A stretch of DNA of 64,000 nt from Tetranychus cinnabarinus (Eukaryota; Arthropoda; Arachnida; Trombidiformes; Tetranychidae): assembly GCA_022266195.1 (NCBI GenBank), contig WHVY01000001.1:14322001-14386000 (forward strand), written 5' to 3'. Within the stretch, counting starts at the first letter, position 1. Every line of letters starts with the position of its first letter. Shown one piece after another: positions 47,288 through 60,716 of the stretch. The notes below the pieces were generated by a model. The model was not told the DNA's origin. It was given only the letters and a program-made list of their open reading frames with translations, and made no database searches. The translations under genes and the position numbers were made by a program.

Positions 47288-49477
47288 TCATACATAACCA
47301 ACAGTTCCGTTGTTTTGTTTGATCAATTGTTTCAAAGCTGATATCTTCATTTTGCGTCCTTCAAAGACACAGGTTCGTTTAGGCCTAGGACGGTAACGAT
47401 AATCTGGATACTTTTCCATGTGAAGTTTATTAAGGCGAGATTGCTCATCAAAATAACGTTGCTTCTCAGTTGAAGGCATTGACTTCCAGCGAACTCCTAA
47501 TTAGATAAAAAAGCAAATTAGAATGAGAAAACTATTTCATCAAGATTAGATCAATTGGGTTTCCTGTTGACAATTAAAAAGATATGATTCACAAACTGTC
47601 TATTGCTAAATGAAATGCTAAGAAATTACATCGAGTAAAACTTAAAATGCAACTGAAGTCATTATGACATCTAAACTATCATGCAATGGCTATTTCTAGA
47701 CTTGTCAGGTTATTCGTAGATAGATTTATAAAGTCGAAGAAAATGAGTTTATCATAGGCTAATTTTACTTTGAAAACAATCAAACTCGGCAATTGATAGC
47801 GTCTTATTGGGTAAGAAATGGCCATAGAAATGGTACCTTCTGATGTATTAAATCAGTTGATAAACATTTGATGGTAATTTCTCGTCTAAACAAGATTCCA
47901 AAAGTTCGTTTGTATATACAAAGTTGAATTATTTTGTGCCAAACTCATTTTCTTTGAATGTGTTTATCCAATTCTTACCTAGAAGCTTTGAAATGGCTGA
48001 ATTATGCATATTTGGATATAATTTGGAGATTTTTTTACGTTCCTCTTTGGCCCAAACCATAAAGGCATTCATTGGTCTTTTGATATGAGCTCGAGGTAAT
48101 TCATTCTGAGAATTTTTAATTCCATCCTTGGTACCTTGATTGGTAAATTGACAGGAAAAAAAGTTAATTAGTTACAATAATATATCCATTTCGAGTATTC
48201 TCATTCATTAGACAAGTCTTTGGTTCGTTAAAAAACTATGTTTAGCAAATCTGCAATGACTGTAATGATTATTGATAGCAAAGATTCAAGCGGATGGACT
48301 ATTAATCAAGCAGATATGCATACTATTGCCTTTTTGTTGAATTTTCAAGTTTAAACAATATTGTAGATTTGTTTGGTTTTAACTATGATCAATATTAATA
48401 ACTATTCAGCAGATACAATACATGTTTAAAATTTGTGTGTAACTTGTCATGCATTTGTTTCGGTCTGATTATATTTTGATGAGCTGTATTGAATACATTT
48501 TTTCTCTGAGGTTTTTCAAATGGCTAAAAGCCAAAATCTGATTGCTTCCTTTCTCATTCGGTTAATCATAATCTTGTTAACTGTAGCTATTAAACGAATT
48601 GTTTCAGTGTCTAAGTAAAATGAATCTATAACTTATTTTTCAACTCAACTGTATCAAAGTCTTGTAAAATGAAAAGGTTAGAAATGAGAGAAGTCGAAAA
48701 ATTGATGCTCAATATGTGATCGCATTATCGTCTCTTATTTCTCAGATTAACTTACTTAATTTTATTGATCCTTCACAAGAGGATGATATTGATTGTGATT
48801 GATGGTGGTGATGATGATGATGACTTGATGGAAGATAAAATGGAAAGGCAACTGGAGTATCACCATTTTGTTGGATTATACTTTGAATTAAGAAATTGGT
48901 TTGATGAGGTTTCAAATTATGCAAATTATCGGCAATCAGGAGGGACGGTGAAGGTGATAGGGAAGACGATGAGGAAGATGAAAATGAGGAAGATGAAGAT
49001 GAACAAAGAGGAGAAGATGAAGGTGAAGGTTGTTGACGTAGATCATTTACTTTATTAGAAGAGGTAGTAAATAAAGTCTTGCTGTAATGGTCAGCATGAC
49101 GGTAATCGCGAATCAGGTCAACATTTTGATCAGGTGAACAGCTATTGGTGAATCGATAGTCGACATATTGGTCAGTCAAATCACCATCATCCTCTTCATG
49201 ATCCTCATTATCAACCTTTCCTTTAATATAATCAACCACATGTTGCTCTTCCACTGGATGCGCCTTACGATAGGGAAACAATGAACCGGCTGTTGTTGTT
49301 TGATTAGTGTTTATTGTTACTCCATGATTTGACACAGAAGACAGATAAGGATGAGAACGAACTGAATTAATTAATGATCGAGGTGAAAATAAAGGAGTAA
49401 CAGGATTAGATGAAATATTAGCCAAAATCTTAGGCCTACAAAAGATAGATGAAGGGTGACTATCATCTTCCAGGGGT
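47288..49477 (-). CDS. SoxD: SoxD-group HMG-box transcription factor, 3' part of gene
   Basis: SoxD proteins (vertebrate Sox5/6/13, fly Sox102F) bind the DNA minor groove through an HMG box. Three exons were found: 49477-48756, 48134-47979 and 47496-47288, all phase-1 joins. The HMG box is split across the last two: HIKRPMNAFMVWAKEERKKI...SKLLG, then VRWKSM...LNKLHMEKYPDYRYRPRPKRT. MHNSAISKLLG and the basic RPRPKRT end are SoxD-like. The upstream exon is low-complexity (Ser runs, seven His, acidic patches) and has no ATG, so the start lies in exons further right that were not found; the expected SoxD coiled coil was not seen. The protein stops 22 residues after RPRPKRT, so the C-terminus is very short. 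Confidence 0.88.
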
Positions 49478-52400
49478 CTGTGTATAAATAAAAAACGGGT
49501 TAACCAGAATTAGTGTTTGATATAAAATAATGTTTTTTTTGGGTAACATTTTCAGTTCTTTTGTGATTCTGTTCATTGTTGCCCTTTATTATCATCATTA
49601 GATAATTGATTCTGAAACAATGTCAATGTGCCATTCAAATTAATGGGTAAAATTGTTGATCCTGTCATGTTTAAATGTTATCTTATCCAGTAAATTGGTG
49701 AATTAGCAAGATTGTACTTACATAATTGAAGTGATTGAAAATTACACAGAAAATTATACAGAGTTTTTTGATTAGAAACAAGTCAATATAAATATTATAT
49801 ATTTTTCTACCTTGATTGTCGCTAAATATCATTAAACACTCATTTCAAGTGATTTATTAAACAGTTTATCACAATCAGAATCAAAGAGAGAGAGAGAGAG
49901 AAAAAGAAATAAGAAAAACGATAATATTAGTGAATGATGATGATGATTGATGCGAATAAGAAAAGGCAAAGAAAAAACAATTTGAAATACTCGACAATCA
50001 TCGGCATGATTATTATTGCAAACCAATCAATCAACTAATCAATAAAAGCACAAAGTTATCATAATTTTGTGTTATCAATTAAGTTGAGAAACAATCTCAA
50101 GTAAATACATCTTAATAAACTATCAACCTTCCAAGAGTTTTTAATCACAACCTAATATGCTGACAATCAATTATGAGCAACAATCAGAAACAAAAACATG
50201 GAACAAAAAAAAAGTTTAAATTCCCTGATCGACTGATTGACGAATTAACATTTAACCAATTGATTAGTGGAAATACAAATGATTACTGAGCTTTAATCTA
50301 CATCTAAATCTCCAGGTTATTCCAGCTAAAAGGGTTGAAGGAAATTATTATTCAATTTTTCCATCATTTCAGTCTGATTTGAGTAAATTTAGAATCTAAA
50401 ATTAAACTTTGCTCTTTAGCTTTTAAAAATCATATTTAACTTCACCAAATTACGCTCATTATAAATGTAATTTGTGTCCAATTTTGTTAACCAAAATTAG
50501 TCTTTATTAAAAGATGAGAAATGTGATGAGAAAAAGCTGAGTTTTGCTAAAAATTCTGGTTCAAGTTGGCTAATTTTTGGGTGAAAATTGAAAAATTAAA
50601 GAAAAGTTGAATGTTGATGAGATTTATAAGCTGTAAATTGCATCAAGCAGGATTAAACAGATTTAATTGCGATATTAACCAGATTATTAACTCGTCAAGT
50701 TGAGTTATAAAAGGCATTTACCAAGACATTTGGAAAACATTTAAATGAAGCTTTTGTGTTAATTAAGTCGACTTGAAAGACAATCATTTTACATTATTAT
50801 TGTGACAAGAAATTTATCAAAATTAATAAAGGCTGGATAAAGGCCATAACTTTCATTATTCAAGTTGATCTTGATAAACATTTCATTTTTATCTTACCAG
50901 AAAACTCAATGTTTCATTAGCATCATTGGTTTATTTTTACCCTGTCATGATACTCGATTGCGAGCAACTTTGATGATCCAAGCTCATTCAATATATCTTT
51001 ACATCTTTAAGTATTAACTTTTGATTAAACTGCAACTCAAGACTTTCAAGTAAACTCTAAATTTACAACTCCAAAGACGGTCAATCAATCATCTAAACTC
51101 TAGACTCTAGAAGATCTGATGGCCAGTGTGACAAGAGTCTTATCGGCCTACTGATCGAGTTACTTTAACAGCAAAAATTGACAGTCATTAGGTGATGATT
51201 ACGCGACTGTAAAAAGGGAAACATTTGATTGTTGATTCCAATAAAGCTAAGAAATCTTTTTATATCTAAAACTTGAGACCCAACAAAATCTAATCAAACT
51301 TGTATTTACATTATGAGGCTCTTAATGGAAGATGAAGATCACCGTGCCAATGTTTAATGAATTTTATTATTCCACCGGCAATTAACAAGAAAAAAATGTC
51401 AATTTCTCATTATCTTCAGTTGAAGTTATTTTTGTTCAGTGCAAGACAATCAAATGATAAAAATAAGTTCAGTTTATGACAAAAAGTGAAAGATGAACAA
51501 AAAAGCAAATTGAAAAACAATCGACGTTCAGATTTGTTCAAAAATTTGGAGATAAACAGTTTTTTTCTGAAAAGATGCTGAGTAAGAAATGGTTCCATTG
51601 AACAATAATAAGATAAAGGCGTTCTCAGGCCTCAGTGAACCTCTCCATGTCAGTATTGAGGATAATTTTAAATATGAAACTCTACTTATTGACAAGCAAT
51701 TCATTAGTTTTGAGTTTACTTCAACATATCTTCAAGTGTCAACAATCATTCCAAAGAAACCAGAATTTTCACTCTTCCTCAACTTATTTTGTTTTCCCTC
51801 CTCAGCATTCACTTTGAAATTGAACCTTAATGATTGCAAACCAAAAAAGTAAATGCTTAACAATAATAGTTTGTCAATTACAATCTAAATCTTTATAAAT
51901 AGCAATTGATTGGAAACCTCTTTTCTTCCTAAACCATTAAACAAAAGGCTAACCACTTTAACTGTAAACTCAAATGATTTATATTTCAATGTTTACATTT
52001 TGTTCATTTGTAAATATGATTAAAAAGGATTGTTCAGTTTCACTTTCAAACTGTAATTTGAAGTTGCCTTTTAATGGGAAATGGATTCATTTTGTATCAA
52101 TTACAATTGTTATACCAAAAGCAACAATATCAATTGCTGTGGCTTGGAAATGTTGTTTACAAATGAATCACTTTTGTGTGTGTTGTTGGTAAATGAGTTT
52201 ACATGAATCACCAATAATTTCATCTTTTCATCCAAAAATCTATTTAAGCCAACAAGTGATAAAAAAGAGATGAACAATTTGCTGGATCCATTCCAAGAGG
52301 CTTTTTTGTTTTGATCGTTAGAAGAGTAAAGATGATCGTTGAAAATTGACAGAGAATCTTTTTGTTGTTTTCCTTTTCAAATAATGGGCTGAGGAAAGGA

Positions 52401-53515
52401 TGATGGAAATGATGAAGATGAAATGGGAAGATAAAAAGAACAAGAAATTCTCATATAAGTAGGAAGATGAGTTAATTGTCTTCACTTTTTCTTTTTCTCT
52501 CATCATTTGCATTCTCAAACAATTTCGCATTACATCTTTACCAAGTAAAAACTTTGTTTATCTTTTCAAGTTTCAAACAAGTTTCACTGAAAGAGTAATG
52601 ACGATGATACGGAAGATGAAACATCATTAGTTGAACACTTTTGTTTAGTTAACCATTGGAATTGCTTCCATTGCAATTAACACTGAAAATTTTCTCAATA
52701 AAAATCAACTTTTCACATTCGAAGAGAAGAGGCATCGTGTCAATGGGTAATGTTAATGATGAGGATCATGATGATGATGAGATTTTTTGATGAGCGAAAA
52801 AGTATTGCAAATTTAGTCGAAAAAAGCAACTTTTAAAATAATCTTTTCTCATCTCTTTTTTTTTGCCTCGCCATTTTACCCAACGAATAATTTGCTAATT
52901 TAGTTTCTATTTTTTGCATCCTATTAACACAATTTAACTATTCACAGAGAATCCTTTCCCTCATCATTATAATTGTTACAGTCAAGTTTCCTTGGAAAAT
53001 CAATTAAACTTTATCAAATTGATCATATTAACTTTGCTAATTACAGTTAATTGTCGTTTCAAAAGTGCAAACCAAGATTTGAGTTGCAACTGTTTAAGAT
53101 GAATTTTTGTTTCTCAAAAAGTCACGGTCAATGTGAATGGAAGGTTTGAATTTGAAAGAATCATCAGATTACAATTGTAAGGGCAAATAAGGGCAAGTTG
53201 CAAAATCGTTGTAACAATTTTCATGGCAACGTGATGAGATATTGTTTCGAGCTTGAAAAGTGTAAAAAATTTAATCTTATTTTAGGTGCGATTAATGAAA
53301 ATTATCTCTTGTTTCTTGGAAAAGATTTGACTCAAAGTGCCATAAAAATCGGGTTATTTTTGCATTATGAACATATTCATTCTGATGACTAAAGTTGTGT
53401 TTCCTGATAAAATGGGCTTTCACTTGATTAACAAGTGTTAAACTCGATGAGTTGACATTTAATCTATACATTTAAGCTATGAGTAAATTTGCTGTTCCAG
53501 GTCAAAATAGCAACA
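49478..53515. other. Gene-poor stretch, perhaps SoxD 5' introns or regulatory DNA
   Basis: No exon with family similarity was recognised. It contains a (GA)n run at 49885-49900. An open frame at 51589-51852 (plus) has ordinary AT-rich composition and no domain. Assignment to SoxD rests only on the missing SoxD 5' exons. Confidence 0.4.
49885..49900. repeat. (AG)8 microsatellite
   Basis: Eight uninterrupted AG units. Confidence 0.8.
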
Positions 53516-53541
53516 GGTTAGGTTAGGTTGGGTTAGGTTAG
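53516..53541. repeat. Interstitial telomere-like (TTAGG)n
   Basis: GGTTAGGTTAGGTTGGGTTA then GGTTAG: about five units of the arthropod telomere pentamer, one changed to TTGGG. It is short and isolated in AT-rich DNA. Confidence 0.7.
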
Positions 53542-56500
53542 CAAAAGTTGACAAAAGTGATTAATTCAATCAACGCTTTTCAACTCAAAGTTGAAAGATT
53601 AACTGTTATTGACTGAAGAGTCTTTTGACTCACAGAGCTTTGCAATTTTGAGTTTCATTTTAAGCAAGATAATCCAATTTTTCGTGATTTGTAATTGTCT
53701 TGCTAAAGATATCGACACTGAATGCCATACAAGAATGTTGACTTGAAAAGTCGTCCAATTTTGGTTTACTATTTCTCAGCAAAACTTGATAATATTGCAT
53801 GTTTTTGACGTTCTAAGAACATTCAGAGAATGTAGAATTTGGAATGCATTTTCGATGAACTTTTCTTTCATTGACTGATTTGAGATTGACTTTTCTGCCT
53901 GACATTAATGTTAATTTTCAATCATATTTCCATCAGAACTTGTCGTTTCCGCCATTGCTAAAATATCTAAACTTTTTTCTTAAGATCCATTTTCCTTTTC
54001 TAATCTTATATACAAAGTAATTTCATTTCAAAGCATCAAGATCAACATTTTTGTACATAATTTAATCAAGATGTAACAAAATAATATCCACTCGAAATGA
54101 GTTACATGTTGATTCACCGAAAATTTTTCTTGTACTTACATCAAAGCGCTATGGAAAGGGCTGAGAGTTTTGGATGGAAAACATGAAAACAACAAAAAAT
54201 CTTGTGACTGATAAGTATTTTGAAAAAAAGTTGTTCGATTTCTGATTTCAATCTTGTTTTCTTTTCGCTTGAAATTGAATTTCTTGAACCAAAAGGAAAC
54301 AAGATTAACAATTGAAGATGCTACTGACGCGGCTGATTAAACGTAAAGACAGCGTCAATTGAATAACAAAATATTCACAATCAATGCTACATTCGTTATC
54401 ATTTAATCGGACTTTGGATTTCTTTTTGTTCGTCAATTCAAGTTGAATGAGAAAAGAAGAAGAAAAAGAAAAAGATTAATTATAATAATCAATAATAACG
54501 GTTTTCTTATTATCAATGGAACTTATTAATTGCCGAATCATCATAGATTCATCTTAACAACAACATCTTGAAGCATCATCATAAACTTCATCATCTTTTT
54601 TTACCTTTTGTGATCAACTTTCTTTTCATCACATCCGAGCACAAGTAAGATGATGAAGAATGATGAAAAATTGGAAAGATCCTTCAACTTGTTAAGACAA
54701 TAGGACGGCAAGATGAAGAGAGGTAAGAAAAATGAACGACTCGATAAGCTATCTTTGTGAGTCTCTCAAGAATCTATCTCAATCCGATCATCTTTGTTCT
54801 TATAATAAGAGGACTTGATCAACATCATCTTCAAGACCAATGAAAACAAAAGAAAGATATCGATCAGCGGGTAAATTGAAGTTTCGCGGCATCTCGTTTC
54901 TCAGTGATCAGGATTTTTTCTTTCAATTATCATTAAGATTTAGTTTTTTTTGTCATTCATTCAAAGCATTGTAATAGCAAGCAAAGGTAAATAAGCTTTA
55001 TCTTGCTCTATCATTCAATCTTCATCTTGATCGTAGAGTCAAAACGTTTGACAAAAAAAAGAGATTCTTGAGTTCCATTGTGCGGTCCCTTTCAACTCGA
55101 TCACCTAATCATGTTCACTTTGACAATAATTTCAAGTCGATTCAGCTTCTCTTATCTTTTCAATTTTCTTGTTCTTCTTTAGTTTCTTCAATTCTCATCG
55201 TCTTTGCCCCTTTCATCTGAACTTTATCATCAAACTTTTTGTCCTCTTCTGTTGTTGTCAAGCTTCTTGACGATTATCGCTTATTGACAATAAAAGAATA
55301 ACTTTTTTCTTTTTTCATTTCTTTTTTATTATTTTACGACTTTTCTAATTGTGATAATTCATTGTCTTAATGATAACATTGCCATCTCGATGAATTAATG
55401 AGCTGTTCAATTGAACCTTTTTTTTGTCACATTTGTCTCGAAATCGAGTGGAATAGAGGAAAAAGTTGAAAAGTTTTGTGGTTGATAAATGTTTACTTTG
55501 GCGACATTTAATCGTATTTACTTAATTCCATTCTCTGGAAGAAAAATTAATTAATTGTTATAAGTCAATAACAACATAATCTGAGTTATCATTGAATCAC
55601 TGTAATTGCTGGTTAACTTTAATGCTAGTTGTAACCTTGTTATTGTCTGGATGATAAAGAAAACTTTGAACTGAACAGAATCACAGAATCATAAAACAAT
55701 TTATGGATAACAGGATTGAACTGAAGATACATCGTGTCCCAGCAGCTTTAGGATAAAATTTGAACAACTTCAACGAAACAAATCAAATCGAAACTGAAAG
55801 TTGAGTAAAGTACTTGAGTTTGACTGACAACATTTCAGATTGATTCCCACCTTTCTAGGTCACAACAAACGGGTCAAAAACTAATCTGAAACATTGAGAA
55901 AAATATCTTCTTCCATTTCAAATCTCATTCCCAATGAAACAGATTTTACTTTATTTTTGATTCCAAAAGAAGCAACCTTTTTACTGACATTAGACGGACT
56001 TTCGTCCAAATTCCTCGAGTATTGCAAAGCTATCATTTCCTATGTGAACGATTCGATTGAACGTTGGAACATTTTATTTCGAGTTTTCTAATTTGGTCTA
56101 ATTTTTCGAAAGTAAATCCAATGTGGTCACTTGGTCTCAATCTAGTGGCAACACTTTCATGTTATTCAAATTTTATTTTCAAAAGTTGTTGAGAAGCGAT
56201 TGGATACGAAAAACTGGTAATTTTAGGTTAATCAATATTCTTACCTTTTTCGTGAACCATCCTTGTGTTTACACAAATTCAATGGAACATCATTTTCTTC
56301 GGTAAATTCATGTTTAACTTGATTTTCCATGTTGACAGTTGACTAAATGATTATCTGAATGATTGAATGAGAAACAGGATTTAACCAGATAAGTTGTATC
56401 TCGACTTGTGAAAAGGTAACATTAAAAGTTGGGTAAAAATAGAGTCCACAATGTGATTGGTAATCACCAAATGTTTGCTGTTGATGAAACTAAACAAAAA

Positions 56501-58524
56501 GTTATCTTATTGTTATTGATGTTGTTTTATGGAGAAGCAACAAATTGATTGACTTTTTTTTACTTTGACTGTTTCACTGAAAAATTAAAACCTTTGTCTG
56601 TTGACAATATTGGCACAACTAGGGAAGTGATGAGTGAGTATCTCGATAAAAAGTCAGCTTCCAACGGAAGATGAGTGAGTAAACTGGGAGAGTTGTTGAG
56701 TTTATTATCAAACCAAGTGAGAACCTACAAAGGAAAATGTGACAAAAAAAACTTTTGCGATAAAAGCTTGACTTGAGGATAACACTGAATCTGATATAAG
56801 TTGCATTTATTGTTTCAAGTGAAGTCTTCAATGTTTTCCTTTTTGTCTTTTATTTCCAGAGAATCATCATTAAGATCATTTTTTCTCTCTCTTTCTTTCT
56901 CTTCTCTCTGTCTTATTTTTTCTGGTTACTCCTTATTTTCCATCCAAACCTTTTCCCCTCAACTCATTCTCATCCTCCTCCTCCTCTTTTCATCATCATC
57001 TTTGCTTCCTTTCTTTACTCTTTCCCTCTAAATCTTGCACTTCTCAAGAGCATAGTTTACAGTCACCTTAATCTTTCATCAGTTGAAACTGTAAATTCTG
57101 TAAGAACATTCATTACTTCTATTGGCTCCTCGAACTTGAAGTGTATTTTTTGTCGACTCCAAAAATCTTAAGACTAATGTTTTTCTGTCTTTATTTATCG
57201 TCTTTTCAAGATTCATTTTCATTCGTTAGAGTCTTGATCAAGTTAGTTCCGACACTGAACACGATTTTTTTCGTAAAAAGTTGAATATCGGTAACTTACA
57301 GTTTTTATTTAGTTAACGAAATAACGTTTTAAAAAGAAAGTAAAAAAAGAATCGGAAACTTTTTTTTCGAAATTACAATTTCTCCCAGTAAAAAATTCGA
57401 GATTAAATTTTGCTGAGAATCTAGATTTCTCGATTCGACCTGAAAGAGCGATTACGAGATTTTCTTGAGATTTTACTTTTGACTGAGCATTTAGTGTTCT
57501 AAAATATTTATTCTGATTCTAATTCGAAATTAAATTTCGATTGGAATTTTCAGGTTAACATCCTTTTTGAATTTCTCAGACTTTTGCAATCGTCGATGAA
57601 AATATGCAAACTGAAACATTGGATCAGAATCAATTGTAATTCACTTGAATTTATTTGATATTTCCTCCAATTATTGCTATCTAAACATATTATCAATTGA
57701 ACCAAAAAATGCACCCACAAGATTAGAAGTCTATCGAGTTTTGATCAATTTGAATTGTTTAGAGTTGGGCGATTGTTAGATAAATTCACATGATTTGTCC
57801 TGTTTGGTACCTAATTTGGCTTAGAAATTGATTGAACATGTAATAGGCCAGATTTCCTGTGAATTTCATTTTATATCTCAATCAATTGTTTATAACGAGA
57901 GAAAGTAAAATGTGTCAACCAACTGATCAACAATAATCATTCATTAAAAAGCTACCAATTCAGTTATCATTTATCAACTTTTACTCTCATCAAAAAAGAT
58001 TAATGAATGATCTTGAAAAGATTTCAGCATTTCATTTCCTGTGGTTAAACCTGGCTCATGGTATTACCCTGGAATAGTGAAAATAAAGTTTCACATTTAA
58101 ACTTGTACTCATGAATCAACTCTAAACATGAGACTATTTAAAGGTTGTTATTTTTTTCCTCAACTTTAATTTTATCTTAACATTGAATTGTATCTTTTGT
58201 TCATTGCTTGCCTTTTGTGTGCACGAGCAACAAGTTTACCAGAAAAACTATTTACAATTATTGTTGACTTGGTTTGTTACACTTGTTGTTAGTTATTTCA
58301 TTCAGGACTTAACATTCAATTGAACATTTAATGTAATCAAAACTCACTTGTTTTGTGCCAAATGGATGTTACAATTTTGCTCATGTGTGCCCATGTTTTT
58401 TATATTATATTTTTATATAATATTTTAACGCACTTTCATCAATCTTTTATTGCATTTTTTATATAACTTTGTAATTCTACAGTAGAGCTAATATAAGTCG
58501 CGATTTCAGAACTAAACGATTAGA
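53542..58524. other. Gene-poor stretch
   Basis: About 5 kb with CT-rich tracts (about 56830-57030) and A/T runs. Open frames here (55894-56091, 56123-56305, 56801-57031) have no domain or splice support. Nothing else identified. Confidence 0.4.
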
Positions 58525-59959
58525 CAATTAGCTGGTTAACTGTCAGCTCAATTGTTGTGTGAATAACAGTGAAGTCTATTTTTACTGTAGCTTTATTTGA
58601 AATGTTAATGTAGCGCTAATAATGATACAGTAAAACCAACGAACCTTAATCGACTTTTTTTGGTTGATTTTAACTTATTTTAATATTTAATTAATTCAGT
58701 CTAATTTATTCACAATTTCCAGAATTATTTGCTAACTTTAAAGTTTTCCCTCTTTAGTGACATTACATTTGTTTCACTTTGAATCTGTTACATTGTAAAC
58801 TGTTTTATCAGATAATCAAGGTTGGGTTATAATTTGAAATTTTACCTTTTTTCTGTCCGGAATAGCTTTGGAATGGATCGTAAGCTCCTTGGCAGTTTGT
58901 CTGGTTTATCCAACTAAATGCTGTGAATCAACCGAACGATTCCATGTGAAAAATGAAAATTTGAATCAAATGAAGTTGACAAGATAACTGTTTACTGAAA
59001 CTTACTTAAAATTGTTAAAATTATGATTCCTTTGGTCATCATGTTGATGTATTTATAAATGGTCCACAATTTATGAGAAAATTTTGGTGTTGATTTCAAT
59101 TGATGTAATCTTATCCAATATGTTGAATATTTTGGCATCAATGATCAATTGACTTGTTTCTTAAAGTTTCTCAGGCTATTTCATTGTTGCTTCGCAACCG
59201 TTGATAAAAGCTGCTATTTTTCATTATCTTCAATCTAATGTGTGCTTGAGTCAATGATGTAGACCAATCAACGGTAGAAATAAGAAGATATCTGATCAAT
59301 TATGATTTACTGTTTAGTCTTAATGTTTACTCAGTATTGCAGGTAAATCTTTCAACTTGTAGCTTTCAAACCAGATGGGCTACAGTATTCCATGACTTAT
59401 ACGAGTTTCATTTCATATTTTGTTGGATCAAGTCTAACAATTAGTAAACAATTAGGTACCGAAGCTGATTGTCAACTGAGTAGTGACTAGTTTTATAACA
59501 ATATTAACTGTGACTAGATCGCTTATCGTAGCCAGCCTTAATGGTTTAGCTGAAAGATGATCATTCAATTCTTGAGGAAACTCAAAAGTATCAATGTATC
59601 AATATTTACAATGTAATAATGTGTATTATGTATAAAAAATAAATTATCAATGGTACAAGTTACAAGTTTTACAGTAAAACCTCGGTTTTTTACCGTTAAA
59701 GTCAAAGAAAAGATCTCATGAAATATAAAAATAATGGCGTAAGAAAAAACTGGTTAGACTGATTACATGAAAAGACAGAGTTAATGAAGAAGTTTTTTAT
59801 TGTTTAAGAACTTTTTTCCTCTCAATTTTCAAAATCTTTCTGGTTTTTTTCTGGTTTTAGTAATAAGATTTGATACAATAGTCTTTGATGGCTTAAATAT
59901 TCCTTCGTCCTTTGTGATTATCATCAGATCGCGCATAAAATAACCGAGGTTGTCCAATA
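58525..59959 (-). repeat. Inverted duplication, arm 2 (1435 bp)
   Basis: Reverse-complement copy of 32619-34046, with about 24.5 kb between the arms. Homology stops sharply at both edges (CAATTAGCTGGTTAAC at 58525 and TGTCCAAT near 59952-59959). Only exons 1-2 of the embedded gene were copied. Confidence 0.9.
58846..59042 (-). pseudogene. Truncated copy of the small membrane protein gene (exons 1-2 only)
   Basis: Exon 1 (59042-59006) and exon 2 (58920-58846) keep the start codon, reading frame and splice sites, with the same lengths (37 and 75 bp) as at 33530. The duplication ends within intron 2, so the transmembrane and cytosolic exon is missing. Unless it has captured a new 3' exon it cannot make the full protein. 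A soluble variant is possible in principle but nothing in the sequence shows it. Confidence 0.8.
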
Positions 59960-60167
59960 TATCTGTGATGTTTTCATAGCTTTCACGGAATATGATTAGC
60001 TTGGCATTGCAAATGTTAAACATAAAAATTTCAACCCTGAAATATTTGGCAATGACTATAACGGTAGAAAGCGATTTTTATTCATTAAATCAAATTGTTT
60101 GGAAACGCTTAATGATGGTGATCGTTTCGGTATAACTACTGAACTAACTTTTTGAAACTCTGCTTTT
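59960..60167. other. Short intergenic gap
   Basis: No recognised content. It lies between the inverted-duplication edge and the diverged foldback. Confidence 0.3.
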
Positions 60168-60457
60168 CCAAGGTCAAGGTCATTGCGTTATTTGACCTCT
60201 AACTGATATTTGCAGGTCATTTTCTAAGAGTGCAATCATTTTATATTGGCTGATGTTTACTACGAGTTAGCACCTTACACCGTTGGAAAGATAAATGCAT
60301 TTTTCTCAAAACCAATTGATCAACACAACAATGTGTAAACGCTCATATCTTTTAACCAGAATAAGTAATAAACATGCTACTAGCATCAATGAATCTGAAA
60401 ATGACCTCCAAATATCAGTTAGAGGCCAATTACCTTGAATGAACTTGACCTTGAAAT
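60168..60457. repeat. Diverged foldback, about 60 bp arms
   Basis: 60168-60226 (AAGGTCAAGGTCATT ... CTAACTGATATTTGCAGGTC) pairs with the complement of 60395-60457 at roughly 80% identity by eye. The most conserved core is CCTCTAACTGATATTTG.AGG. The loop is about 170 bp. It may be an old MITE or part of a larger element that includes the GC-richer ORF to its right. Confidence 0.6.
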
Positions 60458-60716
60458 ATGACAGTTGAGTATCGTCCAAATTTCACGAACAAAATATCTA
60501 ACCACAAGGTCACTCAGGGGCAAAGATATAGTCAATTAATTACGGTAAAATTAGCTGAAAGGCCCTGTATATCTCTAATTTTGTACTGATGACATTTTTC
60601 ATTAGTAAAAACATTATAGATTGTCATTTTTCAGCTACACTGTCAATTGTGCATGTGTCATCCTATTCAAATAGTATATTGTGTGTTGATTTTGTGAAGT
60701 CAGTTATTTCTATACA

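Noticed and set aside
51589..51852. 87-codon plus-strand open frame in the gene desert
   Set aside because: Composition equals its AT-rich surroundings, and there is no domain or splice support.
56801..57031. Ser/Phe/Leu-rich open frame
   Set aside because: It is a translation of a CT-rich tract, not a plausible gene.
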